A stretch of DNA of 64,000 nucleotides from Marinobacter sp. ELB17 (lineage in GTDB: Bacteria > Pseudomonadota > Gammaproteobacteria > Pseudomonadales > Oleiphilaceae): positions 1 through 64,000 of the forward strand of contig NZ_AAXY01000006.1 of the NCBI RefSeq assembly GCF_000169375.1. The letters are read 5' to 3'. The notes under the pieces were generated by a model that did not search any database, was not told where the DNA came from, and worked only from the letters and a program-made list of their open reading frames with translations. The first letter of the stretch is position 1; each line of letters opens with the position of its first letter. Shown in pieces: positions 43,736-54,968 of the stretch. A program made the translations under genes and the position numbers.

Positions 43736-46503
43736 TGGCAACGATTCACGTGGACGGCAAGGCCTACGAAGTAGACGGCGCGAACAATCTGCTGCATGCC
43801 TGCCTGTCTCTGGGGCTCGACATTCCCTACTTCTGCTGGCACCCGGCCATGGACAGCATCGGTGCCTGTCGTCAGTGCGCGGTCAAACAGTACAAGGACA
43901 AGGACGACACCCAGGGCGAACTGGTGATGTCGTGCATGACGCCTTCTACAGACAATAGCTGGATCTCCATCGACGACGAGGAAGCCAAGACATTCCGGTC
44001 GGAGGTGGTGGAGTGGTTGATGACCTATCACCCTCACGATTGTCCGGTCTGCGAAGAAGGCGGCCACTGTCATCTGCAAGACGTGACGGTGATGACCGGC
44101 CACAGCCGGCGCCGCTACGATTTTCGCAAGCGCACCCACCGCAACCAGTACCTGGGGCCGTTTGTTGCCCATGAGATGAATCGCTGTATCAACTGCTATC
44201 GCTGCGTGCGCTTCTACAACGACTACGCCGGCGGCACAGATCTCGGCGTCTTCGGCTCGAACAACAACTTGTATTTCGGGCGCCATCAGGAAGGCGTTCT
44301 GGAGAGTCCGTTTGCCGGCAACCTGACCGAAGTGTGCCCCACCGGCGTGTTCACTGATCAAACCCACTCGGATCGCTACGTCCGCAAATGGGACATGCAG
44401 TTTGCGCCCAGTGTCTGCCATCAGTGCGCGGTGGGCTGCAATATCAGCCCGGGGGAGCGCTACGGTGAGATTCGCCGCATTGAGAATCGCTATCACGGTG
44501 AACTTAACCGTTACTTCTTATGCGATCGCGGACGTTTCGGCTACGGCTACGTCAATCGCACCGACCGGCCGCGCCAGCCTGAATGGCGTAGTGAGCGTAG
44601 GAGTGACGATCATGGCGAGCGCGCCGATGAGATAGTCATCCTGGAAGTGGACCCGGCGCTGGATCGCGGTGCTGATCTGCTGCGCAACGCCCGACGGGTA
44701 ATCGGTATCGGCTCGCCGCGGGCAAGTCTGGAAAGCAATCATCAACTGATAGAGCTGGTGGGCCGGGATAACTTCTCCAACGGTATCGTCGCCGCAGAGC
44801 TGGCCTGCCTTGAACGCATGGCGGAACTGGAAACCTCCTGCGGCTTGCCGATTCCTACGTTGCGAGAGGTGGAAGCGCACGACGCGGTGCTGGTGTTGGG
44901 CGAAGACATGCTGCACAGCGCCGCGCGCCTGGCTCTGGCGGTGCGCCAGGCAGTGCTGGCCTTGCGCGACGCCTTGGCGGAGGAGCGGGGAATCCCGACC
45001 TGGAACGCTGAAGCCGTGAAGACCTTGGCTCAAGACAGCCGGCACCCGCTGTACATCGCCTATCCCAACGCCACCGAACTCGACGGAATCAGTGCCGACA
45101 ATTGGCAACTGGCACCTGCAGATATCGCCCGCTTAGGCTTCGCCATTGCTCATATTATCGACGGTAACGCACCTGCGGTGCCGGGGCTCGATGCGGCTCT
45201 GGCAGCGGCGGCGCAGACGGTGGCCAAACAGTTGATAGCGGCGGAGAGACCACTGGTAATCAGCGGTGGCTCATTGGAGTCCACCCAGGTACTCGATGCG
45301 GCGGGCAGCATTGCCCGGGCACTGTCGCGGCGCACCAAACGCGCCGGCCTTATGCTCATTCGTAGGGAAGCCAACAGTACAGGCCTTACCATGCTGGGCG
45401 GTCGTCCACTGGAGTGGGCCCTGGATGAAATCGTCGAAGGCCGGGCAGATGCCCTCGTGGTATTGGAAAACGACCTGTACGTCCGGCTGCCGGAAGCGCG
45501 GGTTGACGCCGCATTAAATACGGCAACCGCGTTGGTCGTGCTCGATCACCAGCGTACCCGCACCTGGCAGCGAGCCAGGCTTGGCTTGGCCGCCGCCAGT
45601 TTCACCGAGGCGGACGGCACGCTGGTCAATCTGGAAGGCCGGGCCCAGCGGTTCTACCAGGTCTTCGATACGAGCTATATGCGCCCGGAGTCCCGCATCC
45701 ACCAAAGCTGGCGCTGGCTACACGCCCTGCGTATCAGCCTCATTCGCGGCGAGGACAGCACCATTACTCTGGATGAGGCCACTGAGGCCTGTGCCCAGGA
45801 TTATCCGGCACTGGCCGACATTGTTGCGAGCTCTCTGAGCGCGGATTATCGAGTTAAAGGCGTTAAGTTGGCCCGGGCTCCCCATCGCTTCAGTGGGCGA
45901 ACGTCTCTGCGTGCCAACATTGCAGTGAGCGAACCGCGCACGCCCCAGGACCCGGATACGCCCTTTAACTTTTCCATGGAAGGTTACAGCGGTTTCGATC
46001 GGCCTCGTAAAGAAGTGCCATTCGCCTGGGCCCCGGGCTGGAACTCGCACCAGGCCTGGAATAAATTTACCGATGAAGTGGGTGGACATCTGCGTGGCGG
46101 CGATCCCGGAGTGCGCCTGGTTGCACCGCGGCCCGGTGCGTATCGCTATGCCAGCGATATCCCCGCGGCCTTCGAACCGCAACAGGACCGTTGGCAGCTG
46201 CTGGTGTTGCCGCGACTGTTTGGCGGCGAGGAAACTTCCTCCCGCTCCGCGCCCATTGAAGAACGTGCGGAACGGCCGACCATTGGTTTATCCAGCGCAG
46301 ATGCGGCACGGCGGGGGTTTGAGCAGGGCGCATCGCTGACACTAGAAACAGAGACCGCGTGTCTTACCCTGCCATTACGCTGCGATCAGCGTTTACCCAG
46401 CGGTATCGTCAGCTTGCCGGCAGGAATATCCAGCGAATTCAGCAGCGGCGATTGGGCCAGGCTTGAGGCTTCGGGCCCAGACTATAAGGAGGCGCGCGAA
46501 TGA
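43735..46503 (+). CDS. nuoG: NADH-quinone oxidoreductase subunit G (75 kDa)
   Basis: 922 residues. The N-terminal [2Fe-2S] domain has [20 protein letters not shown]. The N5 ligand region is [16 protein letters not shown], and N4 and N7 motifs are [18 protein letters not shown] and [20 protein letters not shown] long molybdopterin-oxidoreductase-like C-terminal part follows without its catalytic cofactor site, as usual for NuoG. Length matches the proteobacterial type (about 900). The stop overlaps the start of nuoH by four bases. Confidence 0.97.
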   Translation: MATIHVDGKAYEVDGANNLLHACLSLGLDIPYFCWHPAMDSIGACRQCAVKQYKDKDDTQGELVMSCMTPSTDNSWISIDDEEAKTFRSEVVEWLMTYHPHDCPVCEEGGHCHLQDVTVMTGHSRRRYDFRKRTHRNQYLGPFVAHEMNRCINCYRCVRFYNDYAGGTDLGVFGSNNNLYFGRHQEGVLESPFAGNLTEVCPTGVFTDQTHSDRYVRKWDMQFAPSVCHQCAVGCNISPGERYGEIRRIENRYHGELNRYFLCDRGRFGYGYVNRTDRPRQPEWRSERRSDDHGERADEIVILEVDPALDRGADLLRNARRVIGIGSPRASLESNHQLIELVGRDNFSNGIVAAELACLERMAELETSCGLPIPTLREVEAHDAVLVLGEDMLHSAARLALAVRQAVLALRDALAEERGIPTWNAEAVKTLAQDSRHPLYIAYPNATELDGISADNWQLAPADIARLGFAIAHIIDGNAPAVPGLDAALAAAAQTVAKQLIAAERPLVISGGSLESTQVLDAAGSIARALSRRTKRAGLMLIRREANSTGLTMLGGRPLEWALDEIVEGRADALVVLENDLYVRLPEARVDAALNTATALVVLDHQRTRTWQRARLGLAAASFTEADGTLVNLEGRAQRFYQVFDTSYMRPESRIHQSWRWLHALRISLIRGEDSTITLDEATEACAQDYPALADIVASSLSADYRVKGVKLARAPHRFSGRTSLRANIAVSEPRTPQDPDTPFNFSMEGYSGFDRPRKEVPFAWAPGWNSHQAWNKFTDEVGGHLRGGDPGVRLVAPRPGAYRYASDIPAAFEPQQDRWQLLVLPRLFGGEETSSRSAPIEERAERPTIGLSSADAARRGFEQGASLTLETETACLTLPLRCDQRLPSGIVSLPAGISSEFSSGDWARLEASGPDYKEARE

Positions 46504-47510
46504 GCTGGATAACCCTTGGCGACTGGCGACCCGAATGGTTGACCCCGACGGTGATGGATATCGCCGTGGCCATGATCCAGGCAGTGGTCATTCTGCTGGT
46601 AGCGGTGCTGGTGGGGGCAATCCTCACGGTGGTAGAGCGTCGCCTGCTGGGCTGGTGGCAAGACCGTTACGGCCCCAACCGGGTCGGCCCCTTCGGCTCC
46701 CTGCAAGTGGTCGCCGATATGATCAAGATCTTCTTCAAGGAAGACTGGATACCGCCCTTCGCCGACCGGACCCTTTTCGTGCTGGCCCCGGCGATTGCCA
46801 TGGCATCGCTGCTGCTGTCATTCATGATTATCCCCATCACGCCGGGCTGGGGCGTAGCAGATTGGAACATCGGCCTGTTGTTCTTCCTGGCCATGGGCGG
46901 CATTAATGTCTATTCGGTACTGCTGGGCGGCTGGGCCAGCGCCAACAAGTATGCGTTGATCGGTGCCATGCGATCTTCGGCTCAGACCATCTCCTATGAG
47001 GTCTTCATGGGGCTGTCACTGATGGGTGTTGTTGCCATGGCGGGCACCTTCAACCTGCGCGAGATCGTCAATGCCCAGCAAGGAATGTGGTACATCGTTC
47101 CCCAGTTTCTGGGTTTCTGTAACTTTCTCATTGCCGGCTTCGCGGTAGTGCACCGTCACCCCTTCGATCAGCCCGAAGCGGAGCAGGAGTTGGCAGACGG
47201 CTATCACGTTGAATACTCCTCTATGAAATTCGGCATGTTCTTTATCGGCGAATATGTCGGCATGCTGTTAATTTCGGCGCTCGTGGTGACGCTGTTCTTC
47301 GGTGGTTGGCACGGGCCGTTGCTGTCACCCATTGTCTGGTTTGTACTCAAGACCAGTGTCTTTTTGATGCTGTTCATTCTGGTGCGAGCTGCGCTGCCCC
47401 GCCCGCGTTACGACCGGGTGATGACCTTTGGCTGGATTGTCTGTCTGCCGCTGACGCTGATCAACCTTCTGGTAACCGGCGCGGTGATACTGCTTGTTGC
47501 GCCAGGCTAG
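46500..47510 (+). CDS. nuoH: NADH-quinone oxidoreductase subunit H
   Basis: 336 residues with eight membrane helices. It has the conserved segments [20 protein letters not shown] and [21 protein letters not shown], the acidic loop lining the quinone entrance (E-x-E-x-x-D). It ends with [20 protein letters not shown]. It forms the junction of the quinone chamber and the proton-pumping arm. Confidence 0.97.
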   Translation: MSWITLGDWRPEWLTPTVMDIAVAMIQAVVILLVAVLVGAILTVVERRLLGWWQDRYGPNRVGPFGSLQVVADMIKIFFKEDWIPPFADRTLFVLAPAIAMASLLLSFMIIPITPGWGVADWNIGLLFFLAMGGINVYSVLLGGWASANKYALIGAMRSSAQTISYEVFMGLSLMGVVAMAGTFNLREIVNAQQGMWYIVPQFLGFCNFLIAGFAVVHRHPFDQPEAEQELADGYHVEYSSMKFGMFFIGEYVGMLLISALVVTLFFGGWHGPLLSPIVWFVLKTSVFLMLFILVRAALPRPRYDRVMTFGWIVCLPLTLINLLVTGAVILLVAPG

Positions 47511-47547
47511 GAGCATTCGAATGGATGATGAACGAGGAGCAACTGCC

Positions 47548-48087
47548 ATGTACAAGGGACTTTTAAAAGGTACCTGGTCGCAATTGCGCACCCTGGGCAT
47601 GGTTTTCATGCACGGCTTTCGCAAGCGCGAAACCGTCAACTATCCCGAAGAAGAGGTCTATCTGTCGCCGCGCTACCGCGGGCGCATTGTGCTGACCCGG
47701 GATCCGGACGGTGAGGAGCGCTGCGTGGCTTGCAATCTGTGCGCCGTAGCCTGTCCAGTGGCTTGTATCTCGTTGGAGAAGGGCGAAAGGGAAGATGGGC
47801 GCTGGTACCCCGAATTCTTTCGCATTAACTTTTCGCGCTGCATTTTTTGCGGCATGTGTGAAGAAGCCTGCCCGACCTCGGCGATCCAGCTAACGCCAGA
47901 CTTCGAGATGGGTGAATACAACCGCCAAGAGCTGGTCTATGAAAAGGAAGATCTGTTGATTAGCGGCCCTGGCAAGGACCACAACTATAATTTCTACAAG
48001 GTAGCGGGCATGGCCATCGCCGGCAAAGACAAGGGTAAGGGCGTGGCGGAATACGAGCCGATCAAGGTCACCACGCTGCTTCCCTGA
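47548..48087 (+). CDS. nuoI: NADH-quinone oxidoreductase subunit I
   Basis: 179 residues from the ATG at 47548, placed after GAGGAGCAACTGCC, giving the family N terminus [20 protein letters not shown]. An ATG at 47521 would add nine residues. The two [4Fe-4S] motifs are [16 protein letters not shown] and [17 protein letters not shown] (N6a, N6b). It carries electrons from NuoG to NuoB. Confidence 0.97.
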   Translation: MYKGLLKGTWSQLRTLGMVFMHGFRKRETVNYPEEEVYLSPRYRGRIVLTRDPDGEERCVACNLCAVACPVACISLEKGEREDGRWYPEFFRINFSRCIFCGMCEEACPTSAIQLTPDFEMGEYNRQELVYEKEDLLISGPGKDHNYNFYKVAGMAIAGKDKGKGVAEYEPIKVTTLLP

Positions 48088-48153
48088 AGCCGCCTCGCCA
48101 GCGTCGCCTCGCTGGAGAGTAGTGGAAAGGAGGAGAGGAAGGGAGAGAGAAAC

Positions 48154-48684
48154 ATGGAATACGCATTTTACCTGAGCGGTTTGGTCGCGGTGCTGGCGAC
48201 TTTGGGGGTTATCAGCAATACCAACCCGGTGCATGGGGTGCTGTATCTGGTGGTGTCATTACTGGCCGTGGCCATGGTGTTCTTTGCCCTGGGTGCGCCC
48301 TTCGCCGGGGCGCTTGAGATTATCGTCTACGCCGGAGCGATCATGGTGCTGTTCGTTTTTGTGGTGATGATGCTTAATCTGGGCGAGACGGCGGTCGCTC
48401 AGGAGCGCATCTGGCTGCAACCGCGCACGTGGCTGGGGCCATCACTGCTCGCCGGTGTCTTGCTGCTGACGCTGATCGACTTACTGTTGCGCGGCGATGG
48501 GGGCGTGCTGGTGCAGGGTGATGTGCTGAGCGCCAAGCAGGTGGGCACGATTCTGTTCGGCCCTTGGCTGCTGGTAGTGGAACTCAGCGCTTTGCTGTTG
48601 CTGGCAGCGCTGGTCACGGCCTCTCATGTCGGACGTTTACGCCACCCAGGGTCGGATTCAAAAATTGGCGAGGATGCTCCATGA
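48154..48684 (+). CDS. nuoJ: NADH-quinone oxidoreductase subunit J
   Basis: 176 residues with five membrane helices. The conserved third helix is [26 protein letters not shown], whose pi-bulge is involved in coupling. It starts after AAGGGAGAGAGAAAC. It overlaps nuoK by four bases. It is the membrane-arm antenna link between NuoH and NuoK. Confidence 0.96.
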   Translation: MEYAFYLSGLVAVLATLGVISNTNPVHGVLYLVVSLLAVAMVFFALGAPFAGALEIIVYAGAIMVLFVFVVMMLNLGETAVAQERIWLQPRTWLGPSLLAGVLLLTLIDLLLRGDGGVLVQGDVLSAKQVGTILFGPWLLVVELSALLLLAALVTASHVGRLRHPGSDSKIGEDAP

Positions 48685-48989
48685 ACGGTGTGCCCATGGA
48701 ACATGGTCTGGTGTTGGCAGCCATTCTGTTCGCGCTGGGGCTGGCTGGCCTGATGTTCAGGCGCAATATGATCTTTATACTGATGAGCCTTGAGATCATG
48801 CTCAACGCTGCGGGGCTTGCCTTTATCGTCGCCGGCGCGGCCTGGCAGCAGCCGGAAGGCCAGGTCATGTTTCTGCTGGTGATCACACTCGCGGCTGCAG
48901 AGGCCAGCGTCGGTCTGGCGCTGCTGATTCAGCTGCACCAGCGCTTTAAGTCCCTGGATATCGATGCGGTTAGCAGGATGCGCGGATAA
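48681..48989 (+). CDS. nuoK: NADH-quinone oxidoreductase subunit K
   Basis: 102 residues with three helices; the ATG at 48681 overlaps the nuoJ stop (ATGA). The conserved glutamates of the proton path are visible in [17 protein letters not shown] and [16 protein letters not shown]. The last base of the stop is shared with the nuoL start. The open frame upstream to 48564 is antisense-free but not family-like. Confidence 0.96.
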   Translation: MNGVPMEHGLVLAAILFALGLAGLMFRRNMIFILMSLEIMLNAAGLAFIVAGAAWQQPEGQVMFLLVITLAAAEASVGLALLIQLHQRFKSLDIDAVSRMRG

Positions 48990-50884
48990 TGGAAATAATG
49001 ACGTTACTGCCCTCGACTACGCTGCTGCTGCCGCTGACGTTTCTGCTGCCGCTGGCAGGAACGTTGATTCTGGCCTTTTCCCAGGGCACATTTAGCTACC
49101 GTGTCAGTGCCATTGTGGGAGTCGGCAGCGTGGGACTGGCTGCGCTGGTCACTGCACTGTTGGTACTGGGTTTTGTCAACGACGCTGCTAATGCCAGCCA
49201 TCCTCAAATTGTTACCCTGTGGACCTGGATTGCCGTGGGGGAGTTTCAGCCCACCATGGGTCTTGCCCTGGACGGGTTGTCGCTGACCATGCTCGGAATT
49301 ATTACCGGCGTAGGCTTTCTGATTCATCTGTTTGCCGCCTGGTACATGCGCGGCGATGAAGGTGTTACGCGCTTTTATACCTACATGAACCTGTTCGTGT
49401 TCAGCATGGTGCTGCTGGTACTGGGTGATAATCTGCTGCTGCTGTTTCTGGGCTGGGAAGGGGTCGGCATGTGCAGCTACCTGCTGATCGGCTACTACTA
49501 CCAGAATAACGCCAACGGCTGGGCAGGGTTCAAAGCCTTCATCATTACCCGCATCGGCGATGTGTTCCTGGCCATCGGTATGTTTTTGCTGTTTGCCAAG
49601 CTCGGCACCCTGAACATTGCCGAGATCCTTTCTCTCGCACCGCAGATGTGGCGAGCGGGGGATCCAACCGTAGAGTTGGTGGCATTGCTACTGCTGGGCG
49701 GAGCAGTGGGCAAGTCTGCCCAACTACCGCTGCACACCTGGCTTGCCGACGCCATGGCAGGCCCCACGCCGGTGTCGGCTTTAATTCACGCCGCGACCAT
49801 GGTCACCGCCGGGGTTTATTTGATTGCGCGCATGCATGGGGTGTTTGAGTTGGCGCCCACTGCGCTCTACCTGACTGGCCTGATTGGCGCCCTGACGCTG
49901 CTGATGGCTGGTTTCGCTGCCTTGGCCCAGACCGACATCAAACGGGTGCTGGCCTATTCCACCATGAGTCAGATCGGCTACATGTTTCTGGCCTTGGGGG
50001 TTGGCGCCTTCAACGCGGCGGTGTTTCACTTGATGATCCATGCCTTCTTCAAGGCACTGCTGTTCCTGTCTGCCGGCGCGGTGATCATCAGTTGCCATCA
50101 CGAACAGGACATGCGTCGCCTGGGCGGGCTGTGGCGAAAGCTGCCTCTGGCTTACATGGGCTTTATCGTTGGCGGTGCGGCCCTGGTGGCCTTGCCACTG
50201 GTTACTGCGGGGTTCTACAGCAAGGATGAGATTCTCTGGCAGGAGCTGGCGGCAGGCCGCCAAGGGTTGCTGATTGCCGGTCTGTTTGGCGCTTTCCTGA
50301 CCTCGTTGTACACCGTGCGGCTGATCATTGGTATTTTCCATGGTGAGATGAAAAGTGATGGCGCCCGCCAGGCTAAAGCGGGGCGGGGCCTTGCCCACGG
50401 CTTACCACTGGTGATCCTGGCGCTGCTCTCAACGCTGTTGGGCGCCTGGATTACGCCGCCGCTGAGTGGGGTGCTGCCGGCGGGCCCCGGTGAGGGCATG
50501 GAAGCGGGGCATACCGCGCTTGTGCTGGTCGCTTCGGCCACCGCGTTGATTGGTCTTGGCCTGGGAGCTTGGCTGTTTATCTTCAAGCGCGACGGGCTTG
50601 CACACATCACTTGCCAGGGGATCGGTGCCGGGCTTTGGACCTTGTGGCATCTGGCATGGGGCTTCGACATTGTTTTCAACTGGCTGCTGGTAAGGCCTTG
50701 GCGTGGCCTGGTGCGCATGCTGAAAGGCGACCTGTTTGATGCCTTCTTCCGCCTGATTGCCCAAGCTTTGCGTGTTGTACATTTAGGGCTTTCCCGAACC
50801 CAGACAGGCAAATTACGCGGCTACGCTACCACCATGGTGGTCGGGGCCACGCTGATTCTACTGAGCCTGGTGCTAGCGTTCTAG
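48989..50884 (+). CDS. nuoL: NADH-quinone oxidoreductase subunit L
   Basis: 631 residues, an antiporter-like pump subunit. It has LGWEGVGMCSYLLIGYYYQN (key E in the E-G-V-G motif), GKSAQLPLHTWLADAMAGPTPVSALIHAAT and YSTMSQIGYMFLALGVGAFN. The C-terminal lateral helix that spans the membrane arm is represented by the amphipathic stretch before RPWRGLVRMLKGDLFDAFF. Proton pump at the distal end. Confidence 0.97.
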   Translation: MEIMTLLPSTTLLLPLTFLLPLAGTLILAFSQGTFSYRVSAIVGVGSVGLAALVTALLVLGFVNDAANASHPQIVTLWTWIAVGEFQPTMGLALDGLSLTMLGIITGVGFLIHLFAAWYMRGDEGVTRFYTYMNLFVFSMVLLVLGDNLLLLFLGWEGVGMCSYLLIGYYYQNNANGWAGFKAFIITRIGDVFLAIGMFLLFAKLGTLNIAEILSLAPQMWRAGDPTVELVALLLLGGAVGKSAQLPLHTWLADAMAGPTPVSALIHAATMVTAGVYLIARMHGVFELAPTALYLTGLIGALTLLMAGFAALAQTDIKRVLAYSTMSQIGYMFLALGVGAFNAAVFHLMIHAFFKALLFLSAGAVIISCHHEQDMRRLGGLWRKLPLAYMGFIVGGAALVALPLVTAGFYSKDEILWQELAAGRQGLLIAGLFGAFLTSLYTVRLIIGIFHGEMKSDGARQAKAGRGLAHGLPLVILALLSTLLGAWITPPLSGVLPAGPGEGMEAGHTALVLVASATALIGLGLGAWLFIFKRDGLAHITCQGIGAGLWTLWHLAWGFDIVFNWLLVRPWRGLVRMLKGDLFDAFFRLIAQALRVVHLGLSRTQTGKLRGYATTMVVGATLILLSLVLAF

Positions 50885-50921
50885 GGATTGTGCAAAACCC
50901 GGATAAGGAGATGCAACGCTT

Positions 50922-52493
50922 ATGATACTGGTGTGGTTAATTGTGATCCCATTCGTCGGGGGACTCCTGTGCTGGCAGATAGAGCGATTAGGTGATAAGC
51001 CGACGCGCTGGATCGCACTTGTTACCATGCTGGTCGAGCTGTTGATTTCGCTTTGGTTGTGGGCACAGTACGATTTCCATCTGCCGGCGCTGGATGGCTC
51101 GACTACCCAGTGGGCTCTGGAATTCCGGGTGGTCTGGATTGAACGTTTTGGCATTGATTTTCACCTGGCCATGGATGGTCTGTCGTTGGTGCTGATCGCC
51201 CTGACCAGCTTTCTCGGCGCGCTGGCGGTGTTGTGTTCGTGGAACGAGATTGTGCGCCGGATCGGGTTTTTCCATCTCAACCTGCTGTGGATTCTCACCG
51301 GCGTTGTCGGGGTGTTTCTGGCCATCGATCTGTTCCTGTTCTTCTTCTTCTGGGAGCTGATGCTGGTGCCGATGTACTTCTTGATTGCTCTGTGGGGCCA
51401 TAGTGGCTCGAAGGGCAAAACTCGCATCGGCGCGGCCATCAAGTTCTTTATCTATACCCAGGCCAGTGGGCTTTTGATGCTGGTCTCGATCCTGGGGCTG
51501 GTGTTCGCTCACCATGCCAACACCGGTGTGTATTCTTTCAGCTATGAGGTGCTGCTGGAGACCACGTTGTCGCCGACACTCTCCACGTGGTTGATGCTGG
51601 GCTTCTTTATCGCCTTTGCGGTCAAGCTGCCCGTAGTGCCACTGCACGGCTGGCTGCCGGACGCCCATGCTCAGGCACCGACCGCCGGCAGCGTGGATCT
51701 GGCGGGCATACTTCTCAAGACTGCCGCCTACGGCATGATGCGCTTCGCCTTGCCGCTGTTTCCAGAAGCATCCCAGGCATTCGCGCCCATCGCCATGGGG
51801 CTTGGCCTGCTTGGCATATACTACGGTGCGGTGCTGGCCTGTGGGCAACAGAACGTTAAGCGCTTCATCGCCTATACCAGTATCGCCCACATGGGGTTCG
51901 TACTGATTGGCATCTATTCCGGCTCTCTATTGGCTTTACAGGGTGTGATAGTACTGATGCTGGCCCACGCCTTTTCCGCAGCGGGGCTCTTTGTTCTCAG
52001 CGGACAGCTGTACGAGCGCCTGCATACTCGTGAGATGGACAAGATGGGCGGTCTGTGGGGGCGGCTGGGGAGTCTGCCTGGGTTCTGGCTGTTCTTTATT
52101 GCCGCTTCGCTAGGTATACCACTCACCGCCAATTTCGTCGGCGAATTTATGGTGCTGTTCGGTACCTTTCCCACGGCACCCTGGGTGGTTGTGATCGCAA
52201 GCTTTGGCCTGGTGCTGGCCGCAATCTATTCGCTGATCCTGATGCAGCGCGTGCACTATGGCCCGCCTCGCAGCGACACGCCATTGAAGGGGCTTGATGC
52301 CCGGGAATTTGCCATGATGCTGAGCATCGTCGTGCTCCTTATATGGCTTGGCATCTACCCCCAGCCGCTGCTTGATACCACCGAAGCCGCCATGGGCGAG
52401 GTGCAGCGGGTGTTCGAGATCTCGGGCGCCCCTGAGCGGGGCGTCGATGCCGGGCCGGGTGCGGCCATTACGCTAATGCCGGAGGCCCGCTGA
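50922..52493 (+). CDS. nuoM: NADH-quinone oxidoreductase subunit M
   Basis: 523 residues, starting 37 bases after nuoL behind ATAAGGAGATGC. It has FFWELMLVPMYFLIALWG (the conserved helix-5 E), VKLPVVPLHGWLPDAHAQAP and YTSIAHMGFVLIGIYSGS. It is an antiporter-like proton pump between NuoN and NuoL. The stop overlaps nuoN by one base. Confidence 0.97.
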   Translation: MILVWLIVIPFVGGLLCWQIERLGDKPTRWIALVTMLVELLISLWLWAQYDFHLPALDGSTTQWALEFRVVWIERFGIDFHLAMDGLSLVLIALTSFLGALAVLCSWNEIVRRIGFFHLNLLWILTGVVGVFLAIDLFLFFFFWELMLVPMYFLIALWGHSGSKGKTRIGAAIKFFIYTQASGLLMLVSILGLVFAHHANTGVYSFSYEVLLETTLSPTLSTWLMLGFFIAFAVKLPVVPLHGWLPDAHAQAPTAGSVDLAGILLKTAAYGMMRFALPLFPEASQAFAPIAMGLGLLGIYYGAVLACGQQNVKRFIAYTSIAHMGFVLIGIYSGSLLALQGVIVLMLAHAFSAAGLFVLSGQLYERLHTREMDKMGGLWGRLGSLPGFWLFFIAASLGIPLTANFVGEFMVLFGTFPTAPWVVVIASFGLVLAAIYSLILMQRVHYGPPRSDTPLKGLDAREFAMMLSIVVLLIWLGIYPQPLLDTTEAAMGEVQRVFEISGAPERGVDAGPGAAITLMPEAR

Positions 52494-53935
52494 TGCCCGT
52501 TGCTGTTCTTATCGCCTATCTGCCAATAATTCTGGTCGCCGCGACGGCGATTGCGGTGATGCTTGGCATCGCCTGGCGCCGCGAGCACGCCGTAACGGTT
52601 GCCGCCAGCGTGCTGGGCCTGGGGCTGGCCTTGATCGCTCAGGTGTTTGCCTGGCGGGTGATTCCGGTACACACGCCACTGCTTGATTTTGATGGTCTGG
52701 CGCTATTAGCCGGGATCTTGATACTGGCGTCGACCCTGGTTTGCGCGATTCTGGCTCATGGTTATCTTGAGTCTTTTCACGGCGCCCGCGAAGAATTTTA
52801 TGTTCTGCTGCTGTGCGCGGCGGCAGGGGGCCTGGTGCTGGTGGCGAGTCGGCACCTGGCCAGCCTGTTCATCGGCCTGGAGCTGTTATCCATGCCGCTC
52901 TATGGAATGCTGGCCTACGCTTACCATGAGCCACGCTCCCTTGAAGCCGGCATTAAATACCTAATTCTTTCTGCCGCCGCCAGCGCATTTTTGCTGTTCG
53001 GTATGGCGCTGCTCTATGCTCAAACCGGTGAGTTACGGATCGACGTTTTGATGGCCAGCCTTGATTCGCACACCGGTATCTGGGGCCTGGCGGGCGTTGG
53101 CCTGATGCTCGTTGGGTTAGGCTTCAAGCTTTCGGTAGTGCCCTTTCATCTATGGACCCCGGACGTCTACGAGGGCGGGCCGGGGCCGGCGGCCACCTTT
53201 CTGGCCACTGCCAGCAAGGTGGCGGTATTCGCGCTGCTGCTGCGGCTGATGCTGTCGACGCCGGTTGCCCAGGGTGACTGGCTGCGAGCGGTGTTTACCG
53301 GGCTGGCACTTGCCAGCATGCTAATCGGCAACCTGCTGGCGCTGACTCAATCTAACCTCAAACGCATCCTCGGCTATTCGTCCATTGCGCACTTCGGCTA
53401 CCTGCTCATTGTGCTGGTGGTCGCGGACGGCCTGGCGGCGGAAACGGGAGGGGTCTACCTGATCACCTACGTGTTGAGCACTCTGGCGGCGTTTGGCGTG
53501 GTCATTCTGATTTCGAGCACGATCAGCGGCGAAGATGCAGCAGCGCTGCACCACTATCGAGGCCTGTTCTGGCGGCGCCCTTATCTGACCGCAGTACTTA
53601 CCGTGGCGATGCTGTCACTGGCGGGCATTCCGGCAACCGTCGGCTTCATCGGCAAGTTTTATCTCATCGCTCTGGGCGTTGAAGGCCAGCGCTGGTGGCT
53701 GGTGGGCGGCATCATCCTTGGCAGCGCCATCGGGCTTTACTACTACCTGAGGGTCACCATCACGCTGTTTATGGCCGAGCCGGGAATGCACCGTCGCGAC
53801 GCATCGGATGACTGGGGCTCGCGGGCAGGGGGCTTGGTGGTCCTTGCTGTAGCAGGGTTGGTGATATTGCTGGGCGTCTATCCGGCGCCGATGATCGAAC
53901 TTGCGCGAGCCCTTGGTGGGATAACCATCCGCTGA
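52493..53935 (+). CDS. nuoN: NADH-quinone oxidoreductase subunit N
   Basis: 480 residues with 14 helices. It contains LFIGLELLSMPLYGMLAYAY, GFKLSVVPFHLWTPDVYEGGP and GYSSIAHFGYLLIVLVVADG, all typical. It is the last gene of the operon and the third antiporter-like pump. A stretch with no gene and an IS66 remnant follows. Confidence 0.97.
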   Translation: MPVAVLIAYLPIILVAATAIAVMLGIAWRREHAVTVAASVLGLGLALIAQVFAWRVIPVHTPLLDFDGLALLAGILILASTLVCAILAHGYLESFHGAREEFYVLLLCAAAGGLVLVASRHLASLFIGLELLSMPLYGMLAYAYHEPRSLEAGIKYLILSAAASAFLLFGMALLYAQTGELRIDVLMASLDSHTGIWGLAGVGLMLVGLGFKLSVVPFHLWTPDVYEGGPGPAATFLATASKVAVFALLLRLMLSTPVAQGDWLRAVFTGLALASMLIGNLLALTQSNLKRILGYSSIAHFGYLLIVLVVADGLAAETGGVYLITYVLSTLAAFGVVILISSTISGEDAAALHHYRGLFWRRPYLTAVLTVAMLSLAGIPATVGFIGKFYLIALGVEGQRWWLVGGIILGSAIGLYYYLRVTITLFMAEPGMHRRDASDDWGSRAGGLVVLAVAGLVILLGVYPAPMIELARALGGITIR

Positions 53936-53993
53936 ATGAAACCGCCGGACAGGCTTCCAGCGGGATAACCACCAAGCTATGAAAGGAGTTCAG

Positions 53994-54185
53994 TCACTCC
54001 AGACAAAGAAGGTTGCTGTCTGTACCACCAGGCTGCGCCACCATTTCCTCGAACGGGCTGGCAGTAATTCCTTGGCTTTTCAGTGCTTCCAGCTTCTCCA
54101 GCGTATCAGCCTCGGCAACGCGCGCCAGCACATGCTGGATATAAGCCGAGGGCTCTAGACTGTTCGCTTTAGCAGTTTATGCCGA
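53994..54185 (-). mobile_element. IS66-family transposase, C-terminal remnant
   Basis: The minus strand reads TAKANSLEPSAYIQHVLARV, then AEADTLEKLEALKSQGITASPFEE with a stop at 53994. TAKANGLEPYAYLRxVL is the usual C-terminal end of IS66 TnpC. Only about 60 residues remain. It lies 58 bases after nuoN. Confidence 0.6.
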
Positions 54186-54486
54186 ACCCAGAACTATTGC
54201 GCATTACAAAATCTAAATCAGTTGGATAGAAATCATCGTTTTACCGCCGAATACCATTGCACTAACCTAAATACACTGATTAATAGCTGGTTGGTTTTTC
54301 CACAATCAGATCTAAATGCTTAAAGAGAAAAAAACAGATTATAAGCTTGGATTGACCGCTATTCGCCAGTGCGTGCGGGTTTAGTTCGTTGGCATTACCG
54401 ACCAACGAACTACCACGCGAACCCAATTTACCGCTCTTCTTTGCCACCCTATAGGTGGAAATAGGGGGCAATAGAGCAAGCCAAGC
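54186..54486. other. AT-rich gap before the lpd fragment
   Basis: No gene or clear repeat was seen. It is more AT-rich than the nuo region and contains the probable promoter of the lpd fragment. Confidence 0.4.
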
Positions 54487-54968
54487 ATGAAAACCATCGA
54501 CATCGAGTACGCAATCATAGGGGCAGGAACAGCCGGGTTAGGGGCCTACTCCAAGATAAGTCGCAAGACTGATAGCCTTGTCATGATTCAAGATGGACCC
54601 TACGGTACCACGTGCGCACGTGTAGGCTGCATGCCTAGCAAGCTTCTGATCACCGCTGCCGATTATGCCCACCATATCGATGCCAGCGAGTTTTTTGGCG
54701 TCAAGACAGGGGGCACGGTAGATGGTCCGAAGGTGCTGGAGCGACTGCGCCGGGAACGGACCGATCGGTTTGTGGCGCGTAATCTTAGCTATGTGGCCAG
54801 AATTCCGGCGCACCATAAGATCGAAGGGCGGGCTCGCGTCATCGGGCCGGGCCACCTCATTGTCGGTGAGGACATTGAAGTCAAAGCAAAAAAAGTCATT
54901 CTTGCTTGCGGTTCAAGACCAGTGATCAGTGAAGTGTTCCAACCAGTTATGTCACGTGTACTGACTAG
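54487..54968 (+). pseudogene. Dihydrolipoyl dehydrogenase-like fragment cut by the IS
   Basis: About 150 N-terminal residues of a pyridine nucleotide-disulfide oxidoreductase: YAIIGAGTAGLGAYSKISRK (FAD fold), then TTCARVGCMPSKLLITAADY (redox C-x4-C) and VKAKKVILACGSRPVISEVF. The NAD-binding and dimerisation domains (about 300 residues) are missing; the frame reads into the IS after FQPVMSRV. The opposite flank of the IS belongs to another gene. Confidence 0.85.

Noticed and set aside
43141..44496. 451-codon open frame on the minus strand
   Set aside because: It lies antisense to nuoF and nuoG, whose frames carry all family motifs. The antisense translation has no family resemblance.
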